From Erpobdella octoculata (taxonomy: Eukaryota; Annelida; Clitellata; Hirudinida; Erpobdellidae), in NCBI GenBank assembly GCA_963978895.1, contig OZ022242.1, forward strand, positions 24,811,163 to 24,875,162: a DNA stretch of 64,000 bases. Direction: 5' to 3'. Below the pieces are notes generated by a model that worked only from the letters and a program-made list of their open reading frames with translations, made no database searches and was not told where the DNA came from. This document shows positions 20,979 to 33,580 of the stretch, piece by piece (the first letter of the stretch is position 1; every line of letters starts with the position of its first letter). The position numbers and the translations under genes are program-made.

Positions 20979-20993
20979 ATTTTTGAATCAAAA

Positions 20994-23919
20994 ATGAAGG
21001 CCGAGCGTTTTCGGATAAAGAAAAGAGATCAGAGAAATGCCAGGTTTCAGTTCATCAAAGACCCATTCAAATATGGAAGAAATTTACTGGACCCACCCAA
21101 GTCAGGAACGCTTCAAGCAGACAAAGCAACGCTCGATGAATATTTTCGGTCCGCATTCCGTGACCCGCGTGGAGATCAGCAGTTAGAAGAAAGAACCGAT
21201 CTTCCAGAAATCCCACTTCCAAACTTTTCTTTCAGAGAAGGCATGATTTCGTTACTCGAAGTTACTCAATTTCTCTACAGAACAAGAAACAGATCTGCTC
21301 CTGGACCAAATGGGGTGCCATATCTCGTCTACAAAAAATGCCCAGAAGTATTGAGATTATTGCATTCTCTACTCGTGGGCTCTTGGGAAAGAAGAAGAAT
21401 TGAAAGCGAATGGCAAATAGCAGAAGGTATCTTTATTCCGAAAGTTTCGCCCAATTTCATTGTTAAACGTCGAGGGAAAGATATTTTTGCTGTCCTTGCT
21501 CGGAGACTGACAAGCTATGTAATTCAAAACAATTATATCGACAGGTCTGTTCAGAAGGGAGGAGTGCCAGGAGTACCAGGATGCATCGAACATTCGTCAG
21601 TGATCTATGAAGCATTGAAAAGAGCTAAAGAAAATCGTCTCAGCTTGCACATTGTCTGGTTAGACTTTGCCAATGCTTATGGAGCCGTTCGTCACCAAAT
21701 GTTGTGGAGAACTCTCAGATCGCATAATGTTCCAATATTTGTGATAGAAATGTTGCAACAGTATTTCGGACATTTCAAATTGAGGTTGTCTACGTCCTCT
21801 TGTTCAACAGAATGGTTCTAGTTAGAAGTTGGTATAGCAATGGGCTGCTCAATTTCACCCATTCTCTTCGTATTAGCGATGCAGCTGCTTCTGAATGCAG
21901 TGGGTTCTCGCGTGGAAGAAGCTTACGTTGGCAAAGGTATCTTGATGCCATCGGTGAAGGCCTTCATGGATGTTACAACTTTGGTTCTAAACAAATGTAT
22001 CTCAATGCGACGAGCTCTTGATGCATTCAGCGGGCTGCTATCATGGTGCGGCATGAGTTTCAAGGCAACCAAGTCAAGAAGCTTATCTCTGCGACGAGGC
22101 AAGATCGACGACAACGTGACGTTTTCAGTTGCTGTCAACAGGATCCCAACAATGAGAGAAAAACCGGTTAAGAGCCTGGGGAGGTGGTATGACGATTCGC
22201 TTAACAACACTGGACGGTGTTCTGAGGTTCTTCGATCGGCATTTGAAGATATGAAGAAAATTGATGCGGCCCCACTCCAGAGCAGGTTCAAACTGTGGTT
22301 GCTTCAGTTTGTTCTATTACCGAGATTGCTTTGGCCTCCATCAATGTATGAGATGAGCTTACCATTGGTAGAAAAGCTAGAAAGGAGGATGAATAAATTT
22401 ACAAGGAAATGGTTGGGTCTGCCTCCGGGATTTACTTCGGTAGCTTTGTACAGCAAGACTGCCAAACTGAGGTTGCCACTGAAGTCTTTGGTTGAGGAGT
22501 TTAAGATAAACAAGATCCGTACGCAACTAATGCTGGATAACTCTTCGGATCAAAAAATTGTGTAAAGTCCGGAAAGAAATGGGTAGCCAGAAAGGAGATC
22601 GCAGAAGCTGAAGCCTCTTTACGTTGGACAGAAAGAGTTGGGGCAGTTCAACAGGACAAACGGGGTCTCGGGTCAACCCATCGAATTTGGTGGTCAAAAG
22701 CCAGCACCAGTGAACGAAAAAGTCTGGTCATTCAGAAAAGAAAGAAAGCTATCGAGTCCCAGAGAATGATTAAGTTTGTTCAGTTATCTCAACAAGGAGA
22801 CTGGACGACATGGGAAAATGCTGTTCAGCGTTCCCTTTCTTGGAAAGACATTTGGCAATACACACCACTACGTTTGTCTTTTTTGATTAGATCTGTTTAT
22901 GATCAACTGCCGTCATCCAGCAATCTTCGAAGATGGAAGTTGAAAGACGATGATTCGTGCATGTTATGTGGGCAATCGGAGGAGACTTTTATTCACGTTC
23001 TTTCCTGTTGTTCGTTTCACTTTCACACGGGAGGTACACTTGGCGTCATAACCAAGTACTCCGAAAATTGCTTGACTTCGTCAAAGAAGCGTGTAAGAAA
23101 GCAAAGACAAGAAGAATACACACCACTACGTTTGTCTTTTTTGGTTAGATCTGTTTATGATCAACTGCCGTCATCCAGCAATCTTCGAAGATGGAAGTTG
23201 AAAGACGATGATTCGTGCATGTTATGTGGGCAATCGGAGGAGACTCTCATTCACGTTTTTTCCTGTTGTTCGTTTCACTTTCACACGGGAGGTACACTTG
23301 GCGTCATAACCAAGTACTCCGAAAATTGCTTGACTTCGTCAAAGAAGCGTGTAAGAAAGCAAAGACAAGAGGAATACAGCAGAAAAAGAAAATCTACTTT
23401 TTGAGAGAAGGCAATCTGAAGTTCCACAGGTTCAGATCTACAAGAGACTTTGAATGTGTGATGGGTGCTGCCGACGATTGGTCGGTTTCGGCTGATTTGG
23501 ATGGCGAAAGAAAATTTCCAGAAGCCGTGAGATCTAGCGGCTTAAAGCCGGATATAATTGTATATTCTGACTTGGCCAAGACAATGCTCCTGATTGAACT
23601 CTCTGTGCCATGGGAAAGTAACATGGAATCTAGCAATATTTTCAAAGAGGAGAGATATAGGGATTTAGCATGTGATTTGAATGCCAAAGGGTTCAGGACT
23701 GAAATTTTTGCAGTCAAGGTTGGCGTTCGAGGGTTGGTTAGCAGCTCAATGTTAAAACTGCTGAAAGCTCTTGGTTTTTCAAACCGAGAAAAACTCGAGC
23801 CATCAAGGAGATCTCCCAGACAGCTGAAGCTGCATCTTTTTGGATTTTCGCTAATAGAAAAAAGAAAACGCTACAAGATGCACACGAAATGGTTTAGCCT
23901 TCTTTACATTGGGCGATAA
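20994..23919 (+). pseudogene. LINE R copy 2 polyprotein remnant
   Basis: The copy covers RT, knuckle and endonuclease in several frames (20994-21821, 21840-22565, 22766-23404, 23215-23919). Lesions relative to copy 1 are a deletion around 21445-21455 that removes the KEKDSKEIHQF segment, a CAG-to-TAG stop at 21819-21821 and an Asp-to-Val change in the catalytic FMDD motif (FMDV, codon 21972-21974). A deletion after QKIV at 22562 and an in-frame tandem duplication of the CCHC knuckle region (period 258 bp) add to these. The endonuclease core (LKPDIIVYSD, LLIELSVPWE) is kept, but a late frameshift replaces the extreme C-terminus. This copy cannot encode active RT. Confidence 0.8.
22857..23372 (+). 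repeat. In-frame 258-bp tandem duplication inside LINE R copy 2
   Basis: The block starting AATACACACCACTACG at 22857 repeats at 23115 with few changes. It encodes RLSFL.RSVYDQLPSSSN and the CMLCGQSEET...H knuckle, so the frame has two zinc knuckles of 86 codons period. Copy 1 has one. Confidence 0.9.
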
Positions 23920-24143
23920 TCGTTCCGGCGATTTCAAGTTTTGTTTCGAACAGTTTTCTGCTGAACTTTGAATTTTCGTGTTTCAAGTTAGGAATTTGGA
24001 AATTTTTCTCGCCGAAGGGCGTCCGCCTGATCAACGGACGTGGGCCCACCTCTCTCTTAAAATCGTCAAGATGTTTAAGGGCCGAAACGCTAAAAATCTT
24101 CTTCTGAAGACCTTCGGCGACGAAAGCTCGCAAAGAGTTAAAA

Positions 24144-24243
24144 CACATACATACATACATACATACATACATACATACATACATACATACATACATACAT
24201 ACATTCATACATACATACATACATACATACATACATACATACA

Positions 24244-24279
<36 letters not shown>

Positions 24280-24809
24280 TATACATACATACGCACACAC
24301 ATACATGCATGTATACATACATACATACATACATACATACATACATACATACATACATGCATACATACATACATACATACATACATACATACATACATAC
24401 ATACATACATACATACATACATACATACATACATGCATGCATGCATGCATGCATACATACATACATACATACATACATACATACATACATACATACATAC
24501 ATACATACATACATACATACATACATAGATACATACACACACATACATACTTTGAATAAACATTTAGTGCCGAAATATTGTAAAAAACACATACATACAT
24601 ACATACATAAACACACACTCAGACACACATACATGCACATACACATACATACACACATACACACGCACATACATACATACATACATACATGCATGCATAC
24701 ATACATACATACATACATACATACATTCATACATACATTCATACATACATACATACATACAAACATACATACATACATACATACATGCATACATACATAC
24801 ATACATACA

Positions 24810-24843
<34 letters not shown>

Positions 24844-24970
24844 CATACATACATACATACGCACACACATACATGCATGTATACATACATACATACATAC
24901 ATACATACATACATACATACATACATACATACATACATACATACATACATACATACATCCATACATACAT
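24144..24970. repeat. Long (CATA)n array with variant units
   Basis: About 780 bp of CATA with interspersed CATG, CACA, TATA, CATT and CGCA variants, so it is older than the pure array at 20827-20978. It is interrupted at 24551-24588 by a Penelope-like fragment. The block ATACGCACACACATACATGC occurs twice (near 24290 and 24860), indicating a segmental duplication within the array. MYVC/THIH reading frames are artefacts. Confidence 0.9.
24551..24588 (+). mobile_element. 38-bp Penelope-like N-terminal fragment inside (CATA)n
   Basis: The fragment encodes LNKHLVPKYCKK, matching [12 protein letters not shown] and [12 protein letters not shown] in the PLE heads at 30165-30304 and 59590-59783. It ends in an A-run then CACATACATAC. 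It is too short to identify alone; the call rests on the shared motif and shared end point. Confidence 0.5.
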
Positions 24971-25209
24971 AATCCCGTTTCCGTTCCCGCTCACGCTCAC
25001 GCTCATTTTCTCCTTTCCACTCTTTCCTAACTACCTCCGTGCCAAACTTCATCAAGATCGGTCTCCCGCTCTGCTCATTTTGTGACTGATTTCAATTTTT
25101 TTTCACAAAAACCTTCTACCATTGCCACTCAAGCTTGTGTAAAAATTGCACAACGATTGAATGAATGGTGTAGCAATGCATAAAGGACATCTATACTTAC
25201 ATATATATT

Positions 25210-25211
<2 letters not shown>
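24971..25211 (-). mobile_element. Helitron 5' half (non-autonomous)
   Basis: Read on the minus strand, it leaves (TA)n and carries GCATTGCTACACCATTCAT, shared with 26006-26167 and 40030-40056. GAGCGTGAGCGTGAGCGGG repeats follow, and it stops at (TATG)n. No CTRR end is present here. The 3' half with CTAG lies at 16841-16998 in the same orientation. Confidence 0.65.

Positions 25212-25295
<84 letters not shown>
25212..25295. repeat. (TA)n microsatellite
   Basis: About 84 bp, at the outer end of the Helitron 5' half. Confidence 0.95.
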
Positions 25296-25296
<1 letters not shown>

Positions 25297-25600
25297 CAAA
25301 ATTTGAATTTTATTACGCAATTATCTTCGATGGTCGTACATAGGAACGTTTGGCCTAGAAAGTTAAGAAGGGGAAACAGTTAAGAAGGTTTGGACTCCTT
25401 CTCCGATCCCCCGGCTCAGGGGGCCAACAAACCTTCCGGACCAAAAGTGCCTATACATGATCATTGCATAAGTTTTCGAAGCACTGTTTACAATTGCTTA
25501 ACAGGCATTACTTGCTAATGGACTTCTTAATATTAAGAAGTCCATGACTTGCTTCCCAGTCTTGCATAATGGTATTGCGCGTTATTACAAATTATTAAGA
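25296..25600. other. Unassigned segment with a perfect 28-bp palindrome
   Basis: No open frame is recognisable. The motif GTTAAGAAGG occurs twice (near 25360 and 25380). A perfect palindrome at 25518-25545 has arms ATGGACTTCTTAAT. The segment lies between (TA)n and the Helitron 3' unit and could be its unrecognised 5' part. Confidence 0.5.
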
Positions 25601-25829
25601 GAGAGATATGGCGGGAAAGCGACCAGAATCGGGAAAGTGACCGGGAGCAGGAAAGCGACCGGGAGTGGGAGAGCAAGCGGGAACGGGAAAGCAAGCGGGA
25701 ACGGGAAAGCGACCGGGAGCGGGAAAGCGACCGGGAGCGGGAGAGAAAACGGGGAATTTAAATGGGAGCTAGAGAAAAACGATAAAAAAAACTTTAAAAC
25801 TCCCGAGCAACGCCGGGTAACCCCGCTAG
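25600..25829 (+). mobile_element. Helitron 3' segment with GA-rich minisatellite
   Basis: The unit ends in the hairpin CCCGAGCAACGCCGGG (25802-25817) and CTAG (25826-25829) followed by T, the Helitron 3' signature. From 25616 to 25750 an 18-bp repeat based on GGGAAAGCGACCGGGAGC is arrayed with variants. No coding sequence, so it is non-autonomous. Confidence 0.75.

Positions 25830-28087
<2,258 letters not shown>

Positions 28088-28164
<77 letters not shown>
28088..28164. repeat. (TA)n microsatellite between Helitron and PLE unit 1
   Basis: About 77 bp of uninterrupted TA. It abuts the 3' end of PLE unit 1. Confidence 0.95.
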
Positions 28165-28166
<2 letters not shown>

Positions 28167-28290
28167 TTGAGACACGCTCCAAGAAACACAACTCGCCATT
28201 TGGCAGAAACAACATTTCGAGCCAAATTCTCGACCTTTCGGTACAAAACTCTCTGTTCGAGACTACAATTAGCCAAAAACTTTTCCATTA
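28165..28290 (-). pseudogene. PLE N-terminal head, unit 1
   Basis: The minus strand encodes MEKFLANCSLEQRVLY, RKVENLARNVVSAKWRVVF and LGACLKD. It aligns with the head at 59590 (KKWCCRKWAVAFNRACLCENL), and both are preceded by DNK(S/V)L just after the ribozyme. The frame is open back through the ribozyme (MADIAETVRR). It stops at (TA)n right after ACLKD. Confidence 0.6.
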
Positions 28291-28304
28291 AACTTTTATT
28301 GTCA

Positions 28305-28346
28305 GACCGACGGACCGTTTCAGCTATGTCAGCCATCCTCAGGGTC
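28305..28346 (-). ncRNA. Hammerhead-ribozyme-like fold, PLE unit 1
   Basis: Minus strand: stem I GACC, core CTGAGGA, one extra T, stem II GGCT/AGCT (one G-U pair), GAA, stem III ACG/CGT, C before the cleavage point, then GGTC closing stem I. Outer CTTTT/AAAAG pairing (28347-28351 with 28293-28297) could extend stem I. CUGANGA...GAA(A)...UH is the hammerhead core, and PLEs are a known source of short-stem hammerheads. The extra U before stem II deviates from the minimal consensus but occurs in all three copies here. Self-cleavage is untested. Confidence 0.6.
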
Positions 28347-28479
28347 AAAAGTAAAACGAGAAAAGTAAACAAACAGAAAGAACCGAAATTATCAAAGAAT
28401 TAGCACACTAACAAAAGAAAAAACGAAAAAACACTCTATCTATCAAATCAAAAGAATATAAAATTCATACTATTGGAAA

Positions 28480-29991
28480 TCAATTTTTGCGCTTTTGCTG
28501 TGTTATATTAGAAGAGACAAGAATTTCCTCAGATACATTACAATGAGATTCGTCAGGAGCAGCCTCAACAGCCAAAGTATTTGTGTCAGAGGACGAGTCA
28601 GAAGTATCATCATTTATGTTATCCTCGTCGTTAGAAGGAATACAGGGTAACCGATGCATATTGCTTTCTTTGACACCGAATAAGTGGAGAATCTGTGGAA
28701 ATTTATCAAATTGTTTATTAATTGCGGGTCTCATTAATAAGATATAGAGAGCCTCTTTAATTTTCAGCCGGAAAGAGTCGGATTCACTTGTTAAAATCGA
28801 AACACCTTCTTCAAGTTCTTTTTGTGTTAGCTTTTTCAAATGAATACATTCATAATGATTAAGAATACTCCCAAACTGGAGATGCATCGTGAGTCTCCTT
28901 GACAACGTAGTGGTAGTGTGACCAATGTATGTATCCACCTTACAATGTGGAATAGAACATTTGAAATGGTACACCACGTGACTTTGTTGCAACGGGTCAG
29001 TGATACTTGTTCTATCATTCTTGATGACCAAATTGAAAAGTTTCAAGTTTTTGTAATAAATATATAAACCCAGTTTATTCCTGACGGGGTCTATAACAGA
29101 AACTTCCTTTTTTATTATCTTCTTTATAATACTTTCATCAATTCTGTAATTGAGATTCATTTGATTTTTGTAGAACACGGGGAACTCCTGGCGTACATCA
29201 CGACCCTTGTCAGCGTCAGACCCAGCCGAACTCACAGATGTTTTCATTTTGGTTACAAAATTGTTAATAAAACCGTCGACAAAGCTATTAGAATAATTGT
29301 TGTTAACCAATAACTGCTTGATTCTAACTATTTCTTTATGGAAATCTGACCAGGTTTCGGAAAAACGATAAGCTCTGAGGAGATAACTATTAATAACACT
29401 TCTTTTATATCTGTCCGGACACTCGCTGTCACCATTTAGGCATGTTCCATTATTAGTTGGTTTGATGAAGACTTTGGTAGTAGGACCAGAATCAGTTATT
29501 GTGATGATGGTGTCGAGAAAATTTACTTGTTTTTTACTGTCATTTAGGTCGAAGGTAAATTTCAAAACTGAATTGCTCTCGAAAGTATTCTTTAAAGCAA
29601 CGACTTCACGTTCAGACCTCACAAGAAGAAAGATATCATCCATATATCGCGCATAAACATTTGGGGTTTCTTCTATTTCAGCGAAAGCAATCTCCTCTAA
29701 ACGACCCATGTAAAAGTTAGCAAAGGTTGGTCCCAATGGAGATCCCATCGCCACTCCATCAATCTGTAAAAATAAGCTCTGGTCTAAGTGTCTGAATGGA
29801 GACTCTGTAGTACATACCAGCAGGAGCTCGTGCAGCAGAGATTCTGGAATCTTTGGAGGAGGCAACGTATCACTATGATAGACGTAATTGCAAATGATAG
29901 ATATTGTATCACGAACAGGGACGTTAGTGAAGAGACTCTCGACATCCATTGTTGCAGCAACTTTGCCAAGAGATAAGTAGGATTTGGACAT
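28480..29991 (-). pseudogene. PLE RT (palm onward) and GIY-YIG endonuclease
   Basis: The 503-residue open frame starts at [23 protein letters not shown] (RT motif A). [17 protein letters not shown] (motif B), [11 protein letters not shown] (motif C, near 29631-29646) and [11 protein letters not shown] follow. A linker leads to the GIY-YIG-type endonuclease ([19 protein letters not shown], near 28885-28945, then [11 protein letters not shown] and PAINKQ). The C-terminus is acidic and serine-rich. PLEs copy RNA into DNA at nicks made by this nuclease. The RT N-terminal fingers, about 200 residues in the family, are missing. The frame begins five bases from (TA)n, so it is a 5'-truncated copy with an intact downstream frame. 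Confidence 0.8.
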
Positions 29992-29995
29992 TGGA

Positions 29996-30164
<169 letters not shown>

Positions 30165-30304
30165 GAATACTTCGGCGCTATATGTTCTTTTAGGCAAACT
30201 CGATTGAAAAAAGTGGCGCACTTGGCTGAATCGATTTTATTTTTAATTTTTTCCAATACTCTAAATCGGTTTAAAAATAATTTATTCTCAAACACAAACT
30301 CCAT
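30165..30304 (-). pseudogene. PLE N-terminal head, unit 2
   Basis: It starts at the ATG at 30304, ten bases after the ribozyme: MEFVFENKLFLNRFRVLEKI, then [20 protein letters not shown] and APKYSK. The PLE family has a similar basic N-terminus before the RT fingers. A diverged copy of the end ([16 protein letters not shown]) recurs at 58371-58430. It is cut at an A-run after PKYS. Confidence 0.6.
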
Positions 30305-30313
30305 AATCTTATA

Positions 30314-30357
30314 GGCTAATAGATCTATTTCGGCAATTTTTTGCCATCATCAGAGCC
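30314..30357 (-). ncRNA. Hammerhead-ribozyme-like fold, PLE unit 2
   Basis: Minus strand: stem I GGCT, core CTGATGA, one extra T, stem II GGCAA/TTGCC with AAAA loop, GAA, stem III ATAG/CTAT with a 2-nt loop, T, then AGCC closing stem I. All three helices differ in sequence from the folds at 28305 and 59579 while keeping complementarity, which is the best evidence for a real RNA structure. U at the cleavage site (instead of C) may lower activity. Confidence 0.6.
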
Positions 30358-30533
30358 GTTTAACTTTTTAAAAATAAAATGCAGTGACTAAATGGCAAAA
30401 GATACAACTAATTGAAAGGAATTAAAATACAATTTAAATAAAATTTAAATTCATTATATACAAATGTAACAACATAAAAACCATTTAAATTAAAATAATT
30501 ATAATAATAACAGTAATAACTAAATAATTAAGA

Positions 30534-31226
30534 TCAGTTAGTAAAGCCTTTAACAACGGAATTACAGTCAACTTCAAGGACGTGACTGGAAGAAGAATCA
30601 CATACATTATCTATAACCTTTGAAACACAAACGTCTGGTACAAAACATTCATTCAACGAAGAAATACCTGAAGAAACATTGGCACTATTAACATGCATAT
30701 TTTTAACAGAAGTTGTAGATGAGTTAAAACATTTATTATTATTATTATTATTAGTTTTAATACTATTTAGAGAACCAAAAAGTTTAAGAGTTAAATCAAA
30801 AGAATACCATTGTTTATTAATTAAAGGCTTACATTTATTAATAGCTAAAGCTTCTTTTAATTTTAACTTAATGGGTTGATTTTCTTTCATTAGTATACTG
30901 GTGTTATCAATTAGAAATTTATGTGATGGTTTGATTGAATGTTGTGTTGACATATGTTGGTATATGGCACCACTTTGACAATGCATAGTCAATCTACGAG
31001 ACAGAGTAGTTCTAGTATGACCAATGTAATTTTCCACCTGACCATGTGGAAACGGACACGAAAATTGGTACACTAGGTTGGTTTGTGCTACAGGGCTAGA
31101 AACATTATTTACACTATTTTTAATTAAAAGATTATGAGTTTTTCCATTGTTATAATAGATGTGTAACCTGAGTGTATTATCTTTATTTACAACCTTAATA
31201 TTATCATACACAATGTTTTTCAACAC
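30534..31226 (-). pseudogene. PLE GIY-YIG endonuclease C-terminal fragment
   Basis: The frame begins just inside (TA)n with [20 protein letters not shown]. It has [13 protein letters not shown], the GIY-YIG segment [29 protein letters not shown] and CKPLINKQW, aligned throughout with the C-terminal half of unit 1. The tail is asparagine- and serine-rich (an AAT run codes five Asn). RT motifs are absent because of 5' truncation. The remaining frame is undisturbed to its stop. Confidence 0.75.
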
Positions 31227-31233
31227 TTTTTCA

Positions 31234-31635
<402 letters not shown>

Positions 31636-31637
31636 AT

Positions 31638-31655
31638 TGGTGTCAGAAGCGGGAT
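31638..31655 (+). promoter_or_regulatory. Primer-binding site of gypsy element M
   Basis: TGGTGTCAGAAGCGGGAT, a common Ty3/gypsy primer-binding form beginning with TGG. The gag ATG follows nine bases later at 31664. Confidence 0.75.
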
Positions 31656-31663
31656 AATTAAAA

Positions 31664-32870
31664 ATGGTTCATCACAAATTATTGGAAGAACTCTCCCTGT
31701 TTGAGTTGAGGCAGGAACTAAAAATAAGAGAACTCAAATGACAAAGGAAAAAAGTCTGAGCTCGTGGATCGCCTCCGAATGACATTAGAAAGCCAAGGTC
31801 TGGATGCAGACGAATTCGAATTTGATATGGATGAGGAATTAACAAATTTTCTGAACAAGATGACGGAAGAAAACAGAGCAGTACAGGAGAAAAACAGAGC
31901 AGCACAGGAGCAAAACAGAACAGCACAGGAGCAAAACAGAGCAGCACAGGAAGAAAACAGAGCAGCACAGGAGGAAAACAGAGCAGCGCAAATAGAAACC
32001 AAAGCCGTTATGGAAGGAATAAAAGAATTAATTCTCGAAGGTCAGCTTAAATTAACAGATGTGGAGAAAAGATTTAATAACCTGGAAAAATTGGTAGAAG
32101 AGAATACCAAGGAAATCGAAAAAAGAATCGAGAGCAACCTGGAGATAAAATTGAACAATCTGGTCAAACAAGGACACACTGGTTGCCAAGTCCAAGAAAG
32201 AATTCATTCTGTTGAGCATGTCAAGACCCCGGCTTTTGATGGCACTGTGTCATGGTCCGTCTACAAAGCTCAATTTGAAATTGCTGCCAGGAAAAATAAC
32301 TTGTTAACCAGCCATCAGAAGACAGAAAATCTGGTATTTTCCTTGAGGGGAGAAGCTTTACAGCTTCTCGAGCTTACTGTAGATAGAGATGATAACGATG
32401 CGATCGTAAAGGTTCTCGAGAACAGATTCGGTAATCAACGCGCGCCCGAAATTTTTCGAGCTCAACAAGAGTCGACGCCAGAAACCCGAAGAAAGCATAC
32501 AACAGCTGGAAGCGGATATAGAACGGCTTGCTAATCTGGGATACCCCTTGTGCCCTCGAAATGTCCTCAACACAATTATTACGGATGGATTCATAGCGGC
32601 CTTGAAGAACTCTGAAACCCAAAAGGCTCTTAGGATTGCCCGCGTAGCTAGTCCCAGCGAAGCTTTGGCATTTGCAATAAATTATGAAGCCTCTGTGGAG
32701 CCATCTGATAGGTCTCGTCACGTAAGAAAATTGGGAAGCGAGGACGAAGATGAACTGGATGATCGAGTCCGGAGAGTTATTAAGGAAAGAATTAACTGAA
32801 AAGGAAATACCTCACCACGCTGCTGGAGTTGTGGAAGACCGGGACATCTACAAAAAGACTGTATAATTCA
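31664..32870 (+). pseudogene. Gypsy M gag with SAP-like N-terminus, coiled coil and zinc knuckle
   Basis: From the ATG at 31664: MVHHKLLEELSLFELRQELK. After a frameshift it continues KSELVDRLRMTLESQG, a pattern like the DNA-binding SAP motif. Residues encoded at 31855-31990 are tandem AAQEQNR/AAQEENR repeats, a likely coiled coil. The gag core follows (KTPAFDGTVSWSVYKAQFEI, FSLRGEALQLLELT, VLENRFG). A frameshift near 32500 is followed by a second frame (32548-32799). A CCHC knuckle, CWSCGRPGHLQKDC, lies at 32821-32862. Gag would package the element RNA. Several indels make it non-functional. Confidence 0.75.
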
Positions 32871-32871
32871 G

Positions 32872-33560
32872 ATGTTTAGACCCGGGCAACAGGAGAAAAT
32901 GGATCACTGTAGGCGTAATGATGTCAAACAAGGAAAACCCAAAAAGGCCCAATCCAACAAGAAAAAATCAGATTCTGTGAAGGTAAAAGATAATTTGCCT
33001 TGCAGAGTTGTGCCAGTTACCGTTCTTGGAAAAGGAACTAGTTTATTTGTGGAAGGTAGATTAGGAATGAGAAACTGTAAGTTTATTATTGATGCGGGAG
33101 CTTCTTGTTCAATCATAAAACCTTGTTTGGCGAAAGGAGCGGTTTTACAAAGTGGAAAGCACATCCGTTTAAATACTGCAACAGGAGCGCTTGTTCCAGT
33201 AGTTTGTAAAATTCAAACTGAAATAAGGCTGGGAAAAAAGATTTTTAGCACTAGTTTCTGGTTGCTGATATAGAAGAAGAATGCCTACTTGGGCTTAACT
33301 TTATGAGAATTTAGGGTTTTGCCGTGGACTTAAAAATGGGAACATTCAGACAGGGAAATATGAAAATACCTGTTTCTATAAAGGCGAAACAAATTCGGTA
33401 AAGCGAGTATTGGTAACAAAGAGCATCATTGTACCTTCTCAGTCGGAATCTTTGGTTTGGACAAGAATAGAGAATGAGAAAAACTTAAGAGTTGTTGGGT
33501 TCATCGAGCCCCTGAACGGAGTTGAAAAACATGGATTAATGATCGGAAAAACACTGGTAC
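32872..33560 (+). pseudogene. Gypsy M protease region
   Basis: The 32872-33273 frame contains LFVEGRLGMRNCKFIIDAGASCSII, an aspartic-protease active site in the DAGA form (DTGA or DSGA is usual), then ATGALVPVVCKIQTEI. After a frameshift near 33270 the flap/C-terminal part continues as LLGLNF and GFAVDLKMGTFRQG to about 33370, followed by a poorly conserved linker (VLVTKSIIVPSQSESLVW). A stop at 33578-33580 separates it from the next frame. Confidence 0.7.
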
Positions 33561-33580
33561 GAACGGAGTCAGGAAGCTAA

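Larger units (their letters stand above)
20983..24143 (+). mobile_element. LINE R copy 2: 5'-truncated, same orientation and target
   Basis: Homology with copy 1 begins at ATGAAGGCC (about 20993) after a short filler (ATTTTTGAATCAAA), and the 3' end is GAGTTAAAACACA(TACA)n as in copy 1. Nucleotide identity with copy 1 is very high apart from indels. The copy carries several disabling mutations and an internal 258-bp duplication. Confidence 0.85.
28165..29995 (-). mobile_element. Penelope-like element, permuted unit 1
   Basis: On the minus strand the unit reads (TA)n, then RT from motif A, GIY-YIG endonuclease, stop at 28480, 3' UTR, hammerhead-like fold (28305-28346), a PLE N-terminal head (28290-28165), then (TA)n. 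The head comes after the body instead of before it, and the fingers part of the RT is absent. This fits a transcript spanning a tandem junction that was 5'-truncated on insertion, related to the pseudo-LTR arrangement known for PLEs. Confidence 0.75.

Noticed and set aside
23894..25006. Met-Tyr-Val-Cys and Thr-Tyr-Ile-His repeat proteins up to 370 residues
   Set aside because: Translations of the CATA/TATG tetranucleotide array. Frames exist on both strands and depend only on repeat length.
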